From NCBI GenBank assembly GCA_963662155.1, contig OY759270.1, positions 52,817,374 through 52,881,373 of the forward strand: a stretch of 64,000 nucleotides of DNA, read 5' to 3'. Position 1 is the first letter of the stretch; each line of letters begins with the position of its first letter. The notes beneath the pieces are model-generated. The model was not told where the DNA came from. It searched no databases and saw only the letters and a list, made by a program, of their open reading frames with translations. Below are positions 1 to 12,490 of the stretch, one piece after another. The position numbers and the translations under genes are program-made. Origin of the DNA: Lamellibrachia columna (lineage: Eukaryota; Annelida; Polychaeta; Sabellida; Siboglinidae).

Positions 1-507
1 ACACACAGATGTCCGGTCTAACTCCTCTCAGTGAAATAGGAGAACCCTGAGTGAAACAGCTGTCCTGTTGGTAGCTACTAGACCATGGTACACACAGATG
101 TCTGGTCTAACTCCTCTCAGTGAAATAGGAGAACCCTGAGTGAAACAGCTGTCCTGTTGGTAGCTACTAGACCATGGTACACACAGATGTCCGGTCTAAC
201 TCCTCTCAGTGAAATAGGAGAACCCTGAGTGAAACAGCTGTCCTGTTGGTAGCTACTAGACCATGGTACACACAGATGTCCGGTCTAACTCCTCTCAGTG
301 AAATAGGAGAACCCTGAGTGAAACAGCTGTCCTGTTGGTAGCTACTAGACCATGGTACACACAGATGTCCGGTCTAACTTCTCTCAGTGAAATAGGAGAA
401 CCCTGAGTGAAACAGCTGTCCTGTTGGTAGCTACTAGACCATGGTACACACAGATGTCCGGTCTAACTCCTCTCAGTGAAATAGGAGAACCCTGAGTGAA
501 ACAGCTG
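1..507. repeat. 89-bp minisatellite, continuing off the left edge
   Basis: About 5.7 units of 89 bp beginning ACACACAGATGTCCGGTCTA, nearly identical (single changes near 102 and 379). The array starts before the window. Confidence 0.95.
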
Positions 508-1619
508 CCCAGATCCTTGGAGAGAATATGGCACCCAGTCAACACAGCTACTTATCTTCATCAGAACTTCAGTCAGATTTCAACCTGAACATCTGTCTTA
601 TAACACCTGATATCAGAACTTTCCCTTCCCTAACGAGACAGTTACACTAATGTTTCCATATGTACAAACTTGACCTAAGCCAAACCCAAACCTGCAAAAT
701 TAGTTTAGTTGAAACCCATATTTTTTACTTTAAATGTTTTAATTCATAATTTTTTCATTGGTTAATTGGCCTATAGCACTTAGATTCCAACCAAGTGTTG
801 CCATCTATCAGGCTATGACATTTTCCTACAAAAACATCCACTGGGTTTTGTCAGTTCCGATCGATCAAGTGTTGTCATTTATTATGCAACAAAATATTTC
901 TACATCAAATGAAATCGCATAGGTTTCACCGGAAATCTGCATAGCATAACATTTTTTGTTTTTTTTCGACTGCCATAAGTTTGTCAATCGCATTATCCTG
1001 TTCTAATGGACACAAGAAAATATCTACTTTATAACAAATTTTCCATTTGAAAAAAATCTTAATCAAAATGTGATATGGCAGTCCACTTCCCATAACCCAA
1101 CTGACATGTCAGGCAAAACTGTATATTAAAGAGAAGTCATGTTAAATTGAGTTGCTTACTTCATAAAACCCTACTCTAAAATAAAACATAGATCAGTCCT
1201 AATCATTAACACCAAATATGTTTAAATGAATTAGCTGACTAACATGTTCAATTTGAACAACATTCATGGTTTTGTAACCTTGGAACAAAGATCTTGTTCA
1301 CAAATGAGAGAAACTTGAGAAGAGAAGATTGTGACTATGTTATAAAGACAACAATGAATGTGAACAGAAAGAGATGGAAACACGGATTACACTGGCTCAA
1401 CAATGTCAGCAGCCATCTACAGGAAAAGAACAGAATGGTTCAAGAACCGTAGAGAATGGAGGAGGTTGATAGGTCACAGTGACTTGAATTCCTAACTGGA
1501 GTATGGTGAGTAGTGTTGGGAACAAGGTGAGCCAGTAATATTATATACATGCCTATGATTAATGAGCAACTGTGTATACAAGCGTGTTTTTATTATAGAA
1601 GAAATAACAGCATTATGTA
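508..1619. other. AT-rich sequence, no gene seen
   Basis: No supported exon. The phrase GTTTCACCGGAAATCTGCATAG (cut to its core here: TTTCACCGGAAATCTG) recurs with changes at about 38673, suggesting an old dispersed repeat across roughly 780-1130 and 38600-38900. Confidence 0.4.
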
Positions 1620-2059
1620 ACTTGGTCAAGTGTATTCTAGTACTGAGTTACACAACAGACATGACTTGGTCAAGTGTATTCTAGTACTGAGTTACACAAC
1701 AGACATGACTTGGTCAAGTGTATTCTAGTACTGAGTTACACAACAGACATGACTTGGTCAAGTGTATTCTAGTACTGAGTTACACAACAGACATGACTTG
1801 GTCAAGTGTATTCTAGTACTGAGTTACACAACAGACATGACTTGGTCAAGTGTATTCTAGTACTGAGTTACACAACAGACATGACTTGGTCAAGTGTATT
1901 CTAGTACTGAGTTACACAACAGACATGACTTGGTCAAGTGTATTCTAGTACCGAGTTACACAACAGACATGACTTGGTCAAGTGTATTCTAGTACTGAGT
2001 TACACAACAGACATGACTTGGTCAAGTGTATTCTAGTACTGAGTTACACAACAGACATG
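1620..2059. repeat. 44-bp minisatellite, 10 units
   Basis: Exactly ten units beginning ACTTGGTCAAGTGTATTCTA, with almost no variation (one C near 1952). High identity suggests recent expansion. Confidence 0.95.
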
Positions 2060-2117
2060 ACATACGATAGCCTAAAGAAAAAGCGGAACTTTTTCCCACC
2101 CAATGCAAAGTGAAGGT

Positions 2118-2682
2118 GCATGCGTTCACTGCTGCATGCGTTCACTGCTGCATGCGTTCACTGCTGCATGCGTTCACTGCTGCATGCGTTCATTGCTACA
2201 TGCGTTCATTGCTACATGCGTTCATTGCTACATGTGTTCACTGCTACATGCGTTCATTGCTACATGTGTTCATTGCTACATGTGTTCATTGCTACATGTG
2301 TTCATTGCTACATGTATTCACTGCTACATGTATTCACTGCTACATGTGTTCATTGCTACATGCGTTCATTGCTACATGCGTTCATTGCTACATGCGTTCA
2401 TTGCTACATGTGTTCATTGCTACATGTGTTCATTGCTACATGTGTTCATTGCTACATGTATTCACTGCTACATGTATTCACTGCTACATGTGTTCATTGC
2501 TACATGTATTCACTGCTACATGTGTTCATTGCTACATGCGTTCATTGCTACATGCGTTCATTGCTACATGTGTTCATTGCTACATGCGTTCATTGCTACA
2601 TGCGTTCATTGCTACATGTGTTCATTGCTACATGTGTTCATTGCTACATGTGTTCACTGCTACATGTATTCACTGCTACATG
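2118..2682. repeat. 16-bp minisatellite, about 35 units
   Basis: The unit is CATGCGTTCATTGCTA with C/T and A/G variants. All three forward frames are open for about 200 codons because 3 x 16 bp has no stop. Cysteine- and histidine-rich translations are artefacts. Confidence 0.95.
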
Positions 2683-3984
2683 TACTTGTCATTATAACAA
2701 GATTCTAAACAACGTTTATCACAAATAAAATGATATTTCTCACAAAAACTTGACATCGCAGCCATTTTTTCCAGCATTATGACTGTACACTGCTAAAATA
2801 ACTGATACGTGTTGACAAAATAAATGTGTCAAATTTGAGGTACCATTTTCATTGAAATACTACAACGTTTTCTTTTCACTATTTACATCAGCGATAATAA
2901 ACCTTGCAACAGTCTGAAGAACATCGGAAAATTTTTATTGGTGCACTGATACCCCTATATGTCTTAAAATGATGACATTTCATTCAGCCATACATTTGGC
3001 CTACACTGGGCCTCTATATTAAGGAACTTGTTCATAGGGGCCAGAGATTGATGAGTAACAAACATCACAAGTGATCAGTGAATGATATACAGGACCAAAC
3101 ATGACTTTCCCATGAGCGAAGTCCACTAAGTCCCTTGATATGACAGCGATCAATCCTTTGGCTGTTACAACACTGGTAATATTCAGATATGCTATCAGGC
3201 AACCAATAATTTATACATTACTTTAGTGTCACATGTATTGTTGGTGAAACATTCTTTTGCGTGGCGAGCAAATATTATCACTTCTTTAAAAGTTTGAGCA
3301 GACGTTTATGAGCTACTCATGGTTGGTTTTCTGTGATGTAGAAATAAACTTGATTAGAACTGATAATCAGTCAGCCATCATTATAAAGATGCCTGTTACA
3401 GGACAAGAATACATTTGACACTTATTAATTTACTAACATCTACAACAGCTGATGTCAGGACACACCATTCATAATATTCTAGCCTGATTTTACAACAAAT
3501 TAATGCTTCACCTTTTTATAGCAGTAATGCATTACATTTCATAGCTGTCTGTGACATATATGCATTGTACAAAAGTGATAAGTAATTGTTATGCTGTTAA
3601 CGGTAATCTACTGTGTTATACTTAAATTAGGATGTATTGTAAATGAACGCAACCAGTGACCTCTACAGACTACAGCAGTGATGGGAACATGTTCCAAGTT
3701 GTCAACAGACTGATGATTAAATCAATAAAACTAGATCAATATATAGAATAAAACCTGTTATAGCAGACCTCACTGTCAGTAATCTCTACAGTGGATAGAA
3801 GACCTGACCACATTTAATTAGGTGAGCTTATAAATCAGATAAACATTGGACTTCTAGTCAGGAGGACCTGGGTTTGAATCCTTTTGTCAGACTGTTTCTG
3901 AGGCTGGGAAATTTAGTCTGGAAGAAGTCTTAGAAGTATAGAAGCATAGATAGGATATGATTCAAATTGCAAAACATGTTTTGT

Positions 3985-4215
3985 GAGGTAACTAGTTTCT
4001 TGATATAACAACAACATTATCTTGTTATAAGAAGAACCTTTCTTGTTATATCAAGAAACTAGTTATAAAAACGTGTCTTATTATAACAAGAAACTAGTTA
4101 TCTATAAATCTTGTTGTAACAAGAAACTAGACATAACAAGTTAGGTAAGTAGTTTTTGAAATAACAAGAAATTATCAGATGATAGTTTCTTGGAATAACA
4201 AGAAACTAGTATCTA
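3985..4215. repeat. degenerate TAGTTTCTTGTTATAAC repeats in both orientations
   Basis: About nine copies of ACTAGTTTCTTG or its complement CAAGAAACTAGT, alternating with TTATAACAAG. The strand could fold on itself extensively. Confidence 0.75.
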
Positions 4216-4490
4216 ATATTTGCATCATATCTTTTCATTCAATGCCCCCCCAGAAGTCAAATACGATTACAACATCAAACAGCAAGGCATGAAAGTACTT
4301 GACCACGGGTCAGTGTACTAACACCGAGGGTAGCTCTGAGCATATCTCTTTGAAGAGCTAACCTAGAAGAGAAATGGTTCAAAGTGTTCCTTGCATGTTT
4401 GTAAAATGGCAGCCAAGTGTACAGCAGTACTCATTCAGGTCAGGCGAATACTCTGGAAGGAACTCGGGGTCTGTCTGTGAATATTTAAAT

Positions 4491-4680
4491 TAAAGGTCCC
4501 TCCTCAATAAATTTTTTCCCATTCATTTCATTTGAGAATGAGTCACGACAGAAGCATCCATGACATGGCTCAGTCAATTCTGCTGGCCACCTCGCAACAG
4601 CACATGATTGAACTGAATTAGTTTCAGACTCATTTTGTGAAAAATCTGTTGTGAAAATATGTGATTTAATCCTGACATAT
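4491..4680. repeat. dispersed repeat, copy A
   Basis: It starts TAAAGGTCCCTCCTCAATA and later has CTCATTTTGTGAAAAAT. The same pieces occur in order at 26596 and 41838, so this is an interspersed repeat of unknown class. Confidence 0.6.
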
Positions 4681-5316
4681 TGCCCTATAAGCACGTAAGC
4701 TCTGGCATTCTACAACTGAATTGTGACTGCTGCCATAATCATAAAGGTATTCATTGGAACTGAATGGTGATAGTAATCGTAGGATGAGTAAGAAGAGTCA
4801 GGTAAACTCCTAAAGATACTGCACATGTTATGTGGGGCCACACTTGTGGTTCTCACTAATCCATCAGGTGGCAGCACCATGAAACAACTGAAATTGTGAG
4901 TGTTCATCACAGACAAAGAAGGCTACCTTATCACCATGATACCATCACAAAACCTAACTGACATATTTGAACACTTTGTTGAATCAGCAGAAAAGGGGAA
5001 TGTTTCACCAAAAGCCAAGCAGATATTTGAACAGTCACATTTACATATCAAGCATCAAGATAATGTATTTCTCGAGAAGTAAACGTGGGGTTGTGAAATG
5101 ACCCCTAACGTCTTATAGTTGACTCATCAGAGGTTCAATTAATCACTTGTTACAATAGAGACTATCAGACATCCAGGCCCCATCCACTGATGAATACAAC
5201 TGGTGCATTCAATGACTCAAACACATCATTGGCATGTTTTTGCTGTTTGGCGCAAAAATTGTTTTTGCCAGGTCCCTTTTTACCACTGTCCTGGAAACTT
5301 GCTTTTTGCTGCATCA

Positions 5317-5391
5317 TGCATGATGTTACCAGGCACCAACCAGTTGAACTGAATATGCATGATGTTACCAGGCACCGACCAGTTGAAATAC
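5317..5391. repeat. 39-bp tandem duplication
   Basis: Two units starting GCATGATGTTACCAGGCACC followed by GACCAGTTGAA or AACCAGTTGAA. Confidence 0.8.
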
Positions 5392-5994
5392 TGATCAGTT
5401 AACTGGATTGACTACTTGATTTAATGTGACTGATGTGTTGGCAAAATAAATTGAACAATATATTCATTGTTTTTAATGAGTGAATAATCTTACCATCATC
5501 CCACAGGTTTACGTTAGAATTTTTTATTTGCGTCCTCAAGTATACTGTATTTTGATTTATTATATATATTTTAAAATTAGACTTAAATGAGTTTTTATTT
5601 AATAATATACAATATATTAATTATAATATACATTTAAAATCTTTGGATTATAAGCATAATTATATCCATTTCTATGTATGTATTATTTTATTGTAAAGCT
5701 TGTTGATCTGTCAAGTATAGGAATATGTGCTATGAAAGAACCAAAAGTATTATTATTATTAAAGACATCCCACAAAGAAGTATACACCATAAGAAAATTC
5801 ATGTCAATGGGAAATGTTTTTGCAATATATGAAAGAGACTTTGTGGACTCTGTGTAACTTACACTATTCTGCAGTTTGCTGTACTTGACATCACACGGGT
5901 GAAAAAGTTATCTTTTTAATCTCACAGTTGGTCAAGAACAAGTTTTATCTTTGCTAGGAAACTAATTTTAATACTTAGTCATTTTTAGAACTCG

Positions 5995-6059
5995 CACTAC
6001 ACTAATGCACTACACTAATGCACTACACTAATGCACTACAGTAATGCACTACAGTAATG
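5995..6059. repeat. 13-bp repeat, five units
   Basis: CACTACACTAATG repeated five times, with a C to G change in the last two. Confidence 0.9.
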
Positions 6060-6510
6060 TCTTCGTTCTGTTATCTAGAATTGTGGTCCAAGTGCACAGG
6101 CAGGTAGGAAATCATATTTCATGTTGGCAAATCATTACCCACATAAAGATTACATCTGACAAGAACAGACGGGTCAGTGTAAGGCGGACCTAGTATGCTG
6201 GTCACTACAGATCTATTAATATTAGAGAGGACTGATAACACTATACAAATCAAATGAATATAGCAGGTAATTTAGGCATATCTTTGATCGACAGTCATGG
6301 ATAAGTTAACCACCGTAATTATTCAACACAATGAAGCAGTAAACAGCTGCCAGTAGAAGCAGCAGTACCTACACTTGAGGTCAGATCTACCATATTGTCC
6401 GCATTTCCGGTACACAATAGAGATTTTTTTTTTTTTTGAGGTTATTGACCTTATTCCATTTGTATAGATTTACTGCAAATGGAAACATCGTGACAAAGTA
6501 CATAATATTA

Positions 6511-6780
6511 TGTTCTAGTGTTCATCACACAAGTATAAAATGTTCTTGTGTTCATCACACAAGTATAAAATGTTCTTGTGTTCATCACACAAGTATAAAA
6601 TGTTCTAGTGTTCATCACACAAGTATAAAATGTTCTAATGTTCATCACACAAGTATAAAATGTTCTAGTGTTCATCACACAAGTATAAAATGTTCTAGTG
6701 TTCATCACACAAGTATAAAATGTTCTTGTGTTCATCACACAAGTATAAAATGTTCTTGTGTTCATCACACAAGGATAAAA
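6511..6780. repeat. 30-bp minisatellite, nine units
   Basis: Units TGTTCTTGTGTTCATCACAC plus AAGTATAAAA. Each unit carries a small hairpin (CTTGTG...CACAAG). Both strands are open in one frame because of the 30-bp period. Confidence 0.95.
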
Positions 6781-7121
6781 TCAAATGACAAACTTATAGC
6801 AGTCAAATTGCAAATATATAAGGCAGATTTCTGGCGAAACTCGTAGCCTGATGGCAACACTCAACAAAAAATCGGAAGTCAATTAATAAAAAAAATTTAT
6901 ACAGACACAATTTAAGGTAAAAAATACGGATTTCAACCAAAAAGTTAGGCAGGTCTGGAACATCTACGTGGATTTTATCTACACAGACATCACTGGCATC
7001 CATTCTACGTTGTCGTTGTTGCTCTTCTCTTTATCCCTGAAATCTGGGGTGAGGCTGGCACTGATACCGGTCATAAATTTTTGTTTCCCCTTCTTCTTCA
7101 TCACTAGTCCCGTTTCACTGC

Positions 7122-7838
7122 CCTCTCCACTCCCCTCTATCCCTCGCCCTCATTCTCCACTCCCCTCTATCCCTCGCCCTCATTCTCCACTTCCTCTATC
7201 CCTCGCCCTCATTCTCCACTCCCCTCTCTCCCTCGCCCTCATTCTCCCCTCCCCTCTCTCCCTCGCCCTCATTCTCCCCTCCCCTCTATCCCTCGCCCTC
7301 ATTCTCCACTCCCCTCTCTCCCTCGCCCTCATTCTCCCCTCCCCTCTCTCCCTCGCCCTCATTCTCCACTCCCCTCTATCCCTCACCCTCATTCTCCACT
7401 CCCCTCTCTCCCTCGTCCTCATTCTCCACTCCCCTCTCTCCCTTGCCCTCATTCTCCACTCCCCTCTATCCCTCACCCTCATTCTCCCCTCTATCCCTCG
7501 CCCTCATTCTCCACTCCCCTCTCTCCCTCGCCCTCATTCTCCCTCGCCCTCATTCTCCACTCCCCTCTATCCCTCGCCCTCATTCTCCCCTCCCCTCTCT
7601 CCCTCGCCCTCATTCTCCACTCCCCTCTATCCCTCGCCCTCATTCTCCACTCCCCTCTCTCCCTCGCTCTCATTCTCCACTCCCCTCTCTCCCTCGCCCT
7701 CATTCTCCACTCCCCTCTCTCCCTCGCCCTCATTCCCCCCTCCCCTCTCTCCCTCGCCCTCATTCTCCACTCCCCTCTATCCCTCGCCCTCATTCTCCAC
7801 TCCCCTCTCTCCCTCGCCCTCATTCTCCCCTCCCACTC
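7122..7838. repeat. 30-bp minisatellite derived from LINE coding sequence
   Basis: About 24 units, mostly of 30 bp (ten codons). On the minus strand each reads MRARDRGEWR or MRARERGEWR. Long frames on both strands come from the codon-multiple period. A few units are truncated (near 7487 and 7540). Confidence 0.92.
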
Positions 7839-7974
7839 CTGCCAAATCTCTCTTCACACAGTCCTCAAATCTCAGTCTCGGTCTTCTTCTTCTCCTTCTA
7901 CCCTCCGCTCTCTTCGTCAACCGTACCCCTTCCATTCTTTCCACATGTCCAGCCCACTTTAGCCGGCTCCTCAC

Positions 7975-8990
7975 CAGCTTCCTTGTGAGCCTCTCTCTCC
8001 CACCAGCTCCCTTGTGAGCCTCTCTCCCACCAGCTTCCTTGTGAGCCTCTCTCTCCCACCAGCTTCCTTGTGAGACTCTCTCTCCCACCAGCTTCCTTGT
8101 GAGACTCTCTCTCACACCAGCTTCCTTGTGAGACTCTCTCTCACACCAGCTTCCTTGTGAGACTCTCTCCCACCAGCTCCCTTGTGAGCCTCTCTCTCCC
8201 ACCAGCTTCCTTGTGAGCCTCTCTCTCCCACCAGCTTCCTTGTGAGCCTCTCTCTACCACCAGCTTCCTTGTTAGACTCTCTCTCCCACCAGCTTCCTTG
8301 TGAGCCTCTCTCTCACACCAGCTTCCTTGTGAGCCTCTCTCCCCCACCAGCTTCCTTGTGAGCCTCTCTCTCCCACCAGCTTCCTTGTGAGACTCTCTCT
8401 CATACCAGCTTCCTTGTGAGACTCTCTCACACCAGCTTCCTTGTGAGACTCTCTCTCCCACCAGCTTCCTTGTGAGACTCTCTCTCACACCAGCTTCCTT
8501 GTGAGACTCTCTCTCACACCAGCTTCCTTGTGAGACTCTCTCTCACACCAGCTTCCTTGTGAGCCTCTCTCTTCCACCAGCTTCCTTGTGAGCCTCTCTC
8601 TCCCACCAGCTTCCTTGTGAGCCTCTCTCTCCCACCAGCTTCCTTGTGAGACTCTCTCTCACACCAGCTTCCTTGTGAGACTCTCTCTCACACCAGCTTC
8701 CTTGTGAGACTCTCTCTCACACCAGCTTCCTTGTGAGACTCTCTCTCACACCAGCTTCCTTGTGAGCCTCTCTCTCCCACCAGCTTCCTTGTGAGCCTCT
8801 CTCTCCCACCAGCTTCCTTGTGAGACTCTCTCTCACACCAGCTTCCTTGTGAGACTCTCTCTCACACCAGCTTCCTTGTGAGACTCTCTCTCAAACCAGC
8901 TTCCTTGTGAGACTCTCTCTCACACCAGCTTCCTTGTGAGACTCTCTCTCACACCAGCTTCCTTGTGAGACTCTCTCTCACACCAACTTC
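7975..8990. repeat. 29-bp minisatellite derived from LINE coding sequence
   Basis: About 35 units of 29 bp (CCAGCTTCCTTGTGAGACTC and a CT-rich remainder). Variants differ at gagact/gagcct and cacac/ccac. Because 29 is not a multiple of three, the minus-strand frames cycle through SLTRKLV, GERVSQGSW and ERESHKEAG. Confidence 0.92.
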
Positions 8991-9147
8991 CTCCATCAAC
9001 TCCTCCATTCTTCGCTTATCTATTATTTTCACTCCCGTAATTCTTCTCTGCCAGTTATTCTCGTAAACTTGCAGTTTCTCTTGTTGTTGTTCTGTCATCG
9101 CCATGGTCTCTAGGCCGTATAGGTACGAATCAGCAATTCGTGAAAAA

Positions 9148-10850
9148 AATTTAAAATAATAACAAATAATTGTTATCATAAAACAAATCATGTTGGCAAA
9201 TGTTGCCCCATTTACAATGATAGCTACCTGTATCATCCAAGTAAAATGTGATAATTTAATCATCACATTTGATCACACATGTATATCATTTGTCAAGAAA
9301 CGTTCACAAAAGATGCTTAGGACCATTATGCCTTCAATAAACTTTGTAGACGCTTGTGACGTCTTGATTAGGACTTTTTTGGGAACCCTACTTTTATATA
9401 TGTACAGCGTGTACCAAGAAAATGCAGAGTACTGTTTCCAATAAATAGGTTATTTTTGCTCCTTTTTGTAAAATATTTACATGATGACATCTTTAAAACA
9501 GTTTTTATTATTCGAACCACCTATGTAAGACACAGTTAATAGTTAGCTATAATGGCATACATTTCAGGAATTACTAACAACAACATTAACACTTCTGGTC
9601 AAATCCTGATTTTCTTGATTATTTTTTTGTTGGGGAAGTTTTGGTGAAACCGTATGTCGCAGTACTTCATACAGGCAAATGCAGTACAAGATATTATGAA
9701 ATAACATGGATTTCTCATAGAATAACTTCAGCTGGATACTTTGGATATGTAGTGTTTTAAATAAAAATATTTGCATAATAACTTGTGGGAAGTCCCCAAA
9801 CCAATTTGTTAGGAAAGTTTTTTATGCAACCGTACGTCGCACATTTGCAGATACGTCGTGAGAAGAGTTCAATACATTAGTGAGAACTATTAATAATAAT
9901 ATATATCAAGCTAAATATTTGCCAACGGTCTAATGTGTAAAGACATTTTCCTACGTTTTATGGCATTTTTTACGGGCCTTGTAGCCGTACGTCGTCCGAA
10001 ACGGCCTGAAACCGTACATTGGCAAGAACTGTGATGTGGCGTTTTCCCAGAGCTACATCCTAGCGATCTTTGTGGGAATTAAAGCAACACCAAATGAATA
10101 GAAAGAAGTCTGGTTGTGCCAAAATCCCAAAGAACACATTTGGTAAGTGTTTTTTTAGTATATGTTTCTACATGTTTTTATGAAAGTTATTAATGTCTAG
10201 TAGTAAGTAAATTGGCGACTTTAAAAAAATTAATTTCAAAACCAATTTGATTGAATATATATGCCAGCATGTCAAGGGTTGGAGAGAAACAAGAGAATGA
10301 GGGCAAGAAAGAGAAGTGGTTTCGAAGAGGGATGACACTATGTAATCATACAAAGCTTCTGAGGTGCATCTCTTTCATATGATAGTATGTAATCAAACAC
10401 ATTGGATCATGACTATACCATTCCCGTGTAATGGCATCTTATAATATAATGTCACATTTAAAAAACATCACAGCCGGAGAGTGCAAATGACTTCAACGCT
10501 ACCCCAAAAAGAGAAAATGTTTGACAAATACGTCTTACTGAGTTCCAAGCACAAATATATTATTGTACATGTATAGAAAGTGAAATATCACAAGTAATTA
10601 TATATATTAAATAAGTGTAAAGACCAAACTACAAGGAACTGTGTGCAGGTGTAAGGTTTCAGATCTCGACCACTACTTACCACTTCACCAAACTGTTAAG
10701 TGCTCGATTTAGGAGTTAGTCTGCCAAATCTTATTTCCTGATTAGCTCAATATTGTCTCTTCATATGACAAAAAGTACGAATTTATACGAATATGTTTAT
10801 TTTTACCCCACTCTGAACCCCAAATGTGAACGTTTCATGAGAAATGACTA
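9148..10850. other. no gene; recurring CCGTACGTCG motif
   Basis: AACCGTATGTCGCA (9649), AACCGTACGTCGCA (9829) and AGCCGTACGTCGTC (9983) recur about every 150-180 bp, with AACCGTACATTGGC at 10011. Probably part of an unrecognised repeat. Confidence 0.4.
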
Positions 10851-10903
10851 CACACATGCATGCATGCACGCACGCACACACATATGTGTGTGTGTGTGTG
10901 TGT
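10851..10903. repeat. CA / CATG / GT microsatellite
   Basis: Alternating purine-pyrimidine run with the palindrome CACACACATATGTGTGTG at its centre; cruciform or Z-DNA prone. Confidence 0.85.
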
Positions 10904-10927
10904 AAAGTTATAAAAAAAACTGGAAAC

Positions 10928-11077
10928 CAGTGATTAATGACCAATGATCTACGTAATGACCATAAATACTTCTGCGATAAAATGATAAAAAAATTTCCAT
11001 GCAGTGATTAATGACCAATGATCTACGTAATGACCATAAATACTTCTGTGATAAAATGATAACAAAATTTCCATGCA
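10928..11077. repeat. 74-bp tandem duplication
   Basis: Two units beginning CAGTGATTAATGACCAATGA, nearly identical. No function is apparent. Confidence 0.85.
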
Positions 11078-11193
11078 TGACTCTCACCGTGACGTAGGCC
11101 AGGCATGCAAACACAGAAGCAAACCACGTAATTAGCCAGGTTTCCGTGATGTGGCGCCTTTGACAACACCATTTACATAATGATGTATGTAAC

Positions 11194-11397
11194 ATGGAAA
11201 TTTCCACGGTACTTGGTACACACATTTCAATGACATCTATCAGATCTGGTACATTTGATGATGAAAATGTAGCATGGCAGTGGAATAATTTATTGAGAAA
11301 TAATAATCCCATCCAGGGTATTAGTCTATCATTTGTGCTACCTTTAGGCGGATACTTTGGCATTGCCTCCTACACAAATATAACATGTATGGATTAC
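11194..11397 (+). pseudogene. possible relic of an ABCA-transporter exon
   Basis: The open frame reads SGTFDDENVAWQWNNLLRNN followed by a hydrophobic stretch (ISLSFVLPLGGYFGIASY). This vaguely recalls the G.G.QW.NL...transmembrane segment of ABCA transporters. There are no clear splice sites, and the similarity is from memory only. Confidence 0.2.
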
Positions 11398-11399
11398 TA

Positions 11400-11977
11400 A
11401 CCCTTAGACTCTGTGAACCTTCTCATAATGTAAGTGGATGAATGTCATTGTGAGTGGAATACGACCCATTTATCTGCAAACATGCCACATTTTTTGTTGA
11501 AATCCATATTGTTGACATGGAATTCTGTATAATGTTGTACAAATTTGTATAATATTTTTCATTGGTTATTTGGCCTGTAGCATTCCTATTCTAGGGATAC
11601 TCATCTTCTGCGATCGCAGAAAACGGACGGAATTAATCTTTTTTCGAATGGAAATTCCATGATCGTGGAAAATGGACAGAATCCATGGAATTGATGTTGT
11701 GAAACAGAATTTAACTTCTCAAAGTAAAATTCCATTAAAAATCCACAAGCTTATCCGTGGCACATAAAGGATGGATTATAGTACTTATTTACTAAGCCAA
11801 ACCAAGTATGAGCCTTTTTCACAGCAAACGTGTACAACTTTACTTTGTGTACAACGATAAAATGTTCTTTATACTGATATAAAGATATGCAAATGTATGC
11901 TTTTATTTGCTGGGTTAATCGTGCACGACTGATGAAATGTGCAAGCCAGATCACCACAACGACAGTTGTTGATATGA
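11400..11977. other. no gene; perfect 16-bp palindrome
   Basis: TTCTGCGATCGCAGAA (11606-11621) is a perfect palindrome, followed by GGAAATTCCATGATCGTGGA-like dyads. Otherwise AT-rich and featureless. Confidence 0.4.
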
Positions 11978-12490
11978 AGCACAACTAATAAATATAGTTT
12001 TTGATGAAACGAGGGAACAACAACCAATATAGTTGTTGATGGGGGAACAACAACCAATAAATATAGTTGTTGATGAGGGAAAAACAACCAATAAATATAA
12101 TTTATGATGAGGGCACGACAACCAATAAATACAGTTCATGGTGAGGGAACAACAACCAATAAATATCGTTGATGATGATGGCACAACAGCCAATAAATAT
12201 AGTTTTGGATGAGATGAGGTAACAACAACCAATATATTTATTGATGATGGAACAACAACCAATAAAAATATAGTTGTTGACGAGGGAACAACAACCAATA
12301 AATATAACTTATGATGAGGGCACAACAACCAATAAATATAGTTCATGAGGGAACAACAACCAATAAATATAGTTTTTGATGAGGGAATAACAACCAATAA
12401 ATATAGTTTTTGATGAGGGAATAACAACCAATAAATATATTTTTTGATGAGGGAACAACCAATAAATGTAGTTTATGATGAGGGAACATT
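11978..12490. repeat. degenerate 33-35-bp minisatellite, about 15 units
   Basis: Units read AACAACAACCAATAAATATA then GTTTTTGATGAGGG. Lengths and bases vary more than in neighbouring arrays, which suggests an older array. Minus-strand frames (LYLLVVVPSS) are artefacts. Confidence 0.88.

Larger units (their letters stand above)
2683..5994. other. no supported gene
   Basis: Apart from the small repeats listed, nothing is recognisable. The open stretch at 4900-5079 (SAEKGNVSPKAKQIFEQSHL) looks mildly protein-like but has no start context, splice sites or family. Confidence 0.4.
7060..9147 (-). mobile_element. LINE (non-LTR retrotransposon) 3' end with two internal minisatellites
   Basis: Reading the minus strand from 9147: YGLETMAMTEQQQEKLQVYE, NNWQRRITGVKIIDKRRMEE, then GVRESLTRKLV, the familiar C-terminal region of a non-LTR reverse transcriptase ORF. 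A 29-bp array follows (8990-7975) whose units translate as the ESLTRKLV segment. Next come RSRLKWAGHVERMEG and a basic RPRLRFEDCVKRDLAGV segment (7975-7840), then a 30-bp array of MRARDRGEWR units (7838-7122). An AVKRD-stop lies at about 7104-7120 in a shifted frame, followed by a TGATGAAGAAG tail. The order of conserved motifs is intact, and only the two short motifs are amplified. The element is 5'-truncated and inactive. Confidence 0.85.

Noticed and set aside
4900..5082. 60-codon frame with SAEKGNVSPKAKQIFEQ
   Set aside because: No splice signals, promoter or recognised family; kept only as a note on the region.
6436..6846. 136-codon frame
   Set aside because: Mostly the nine-unit 30-bp array.
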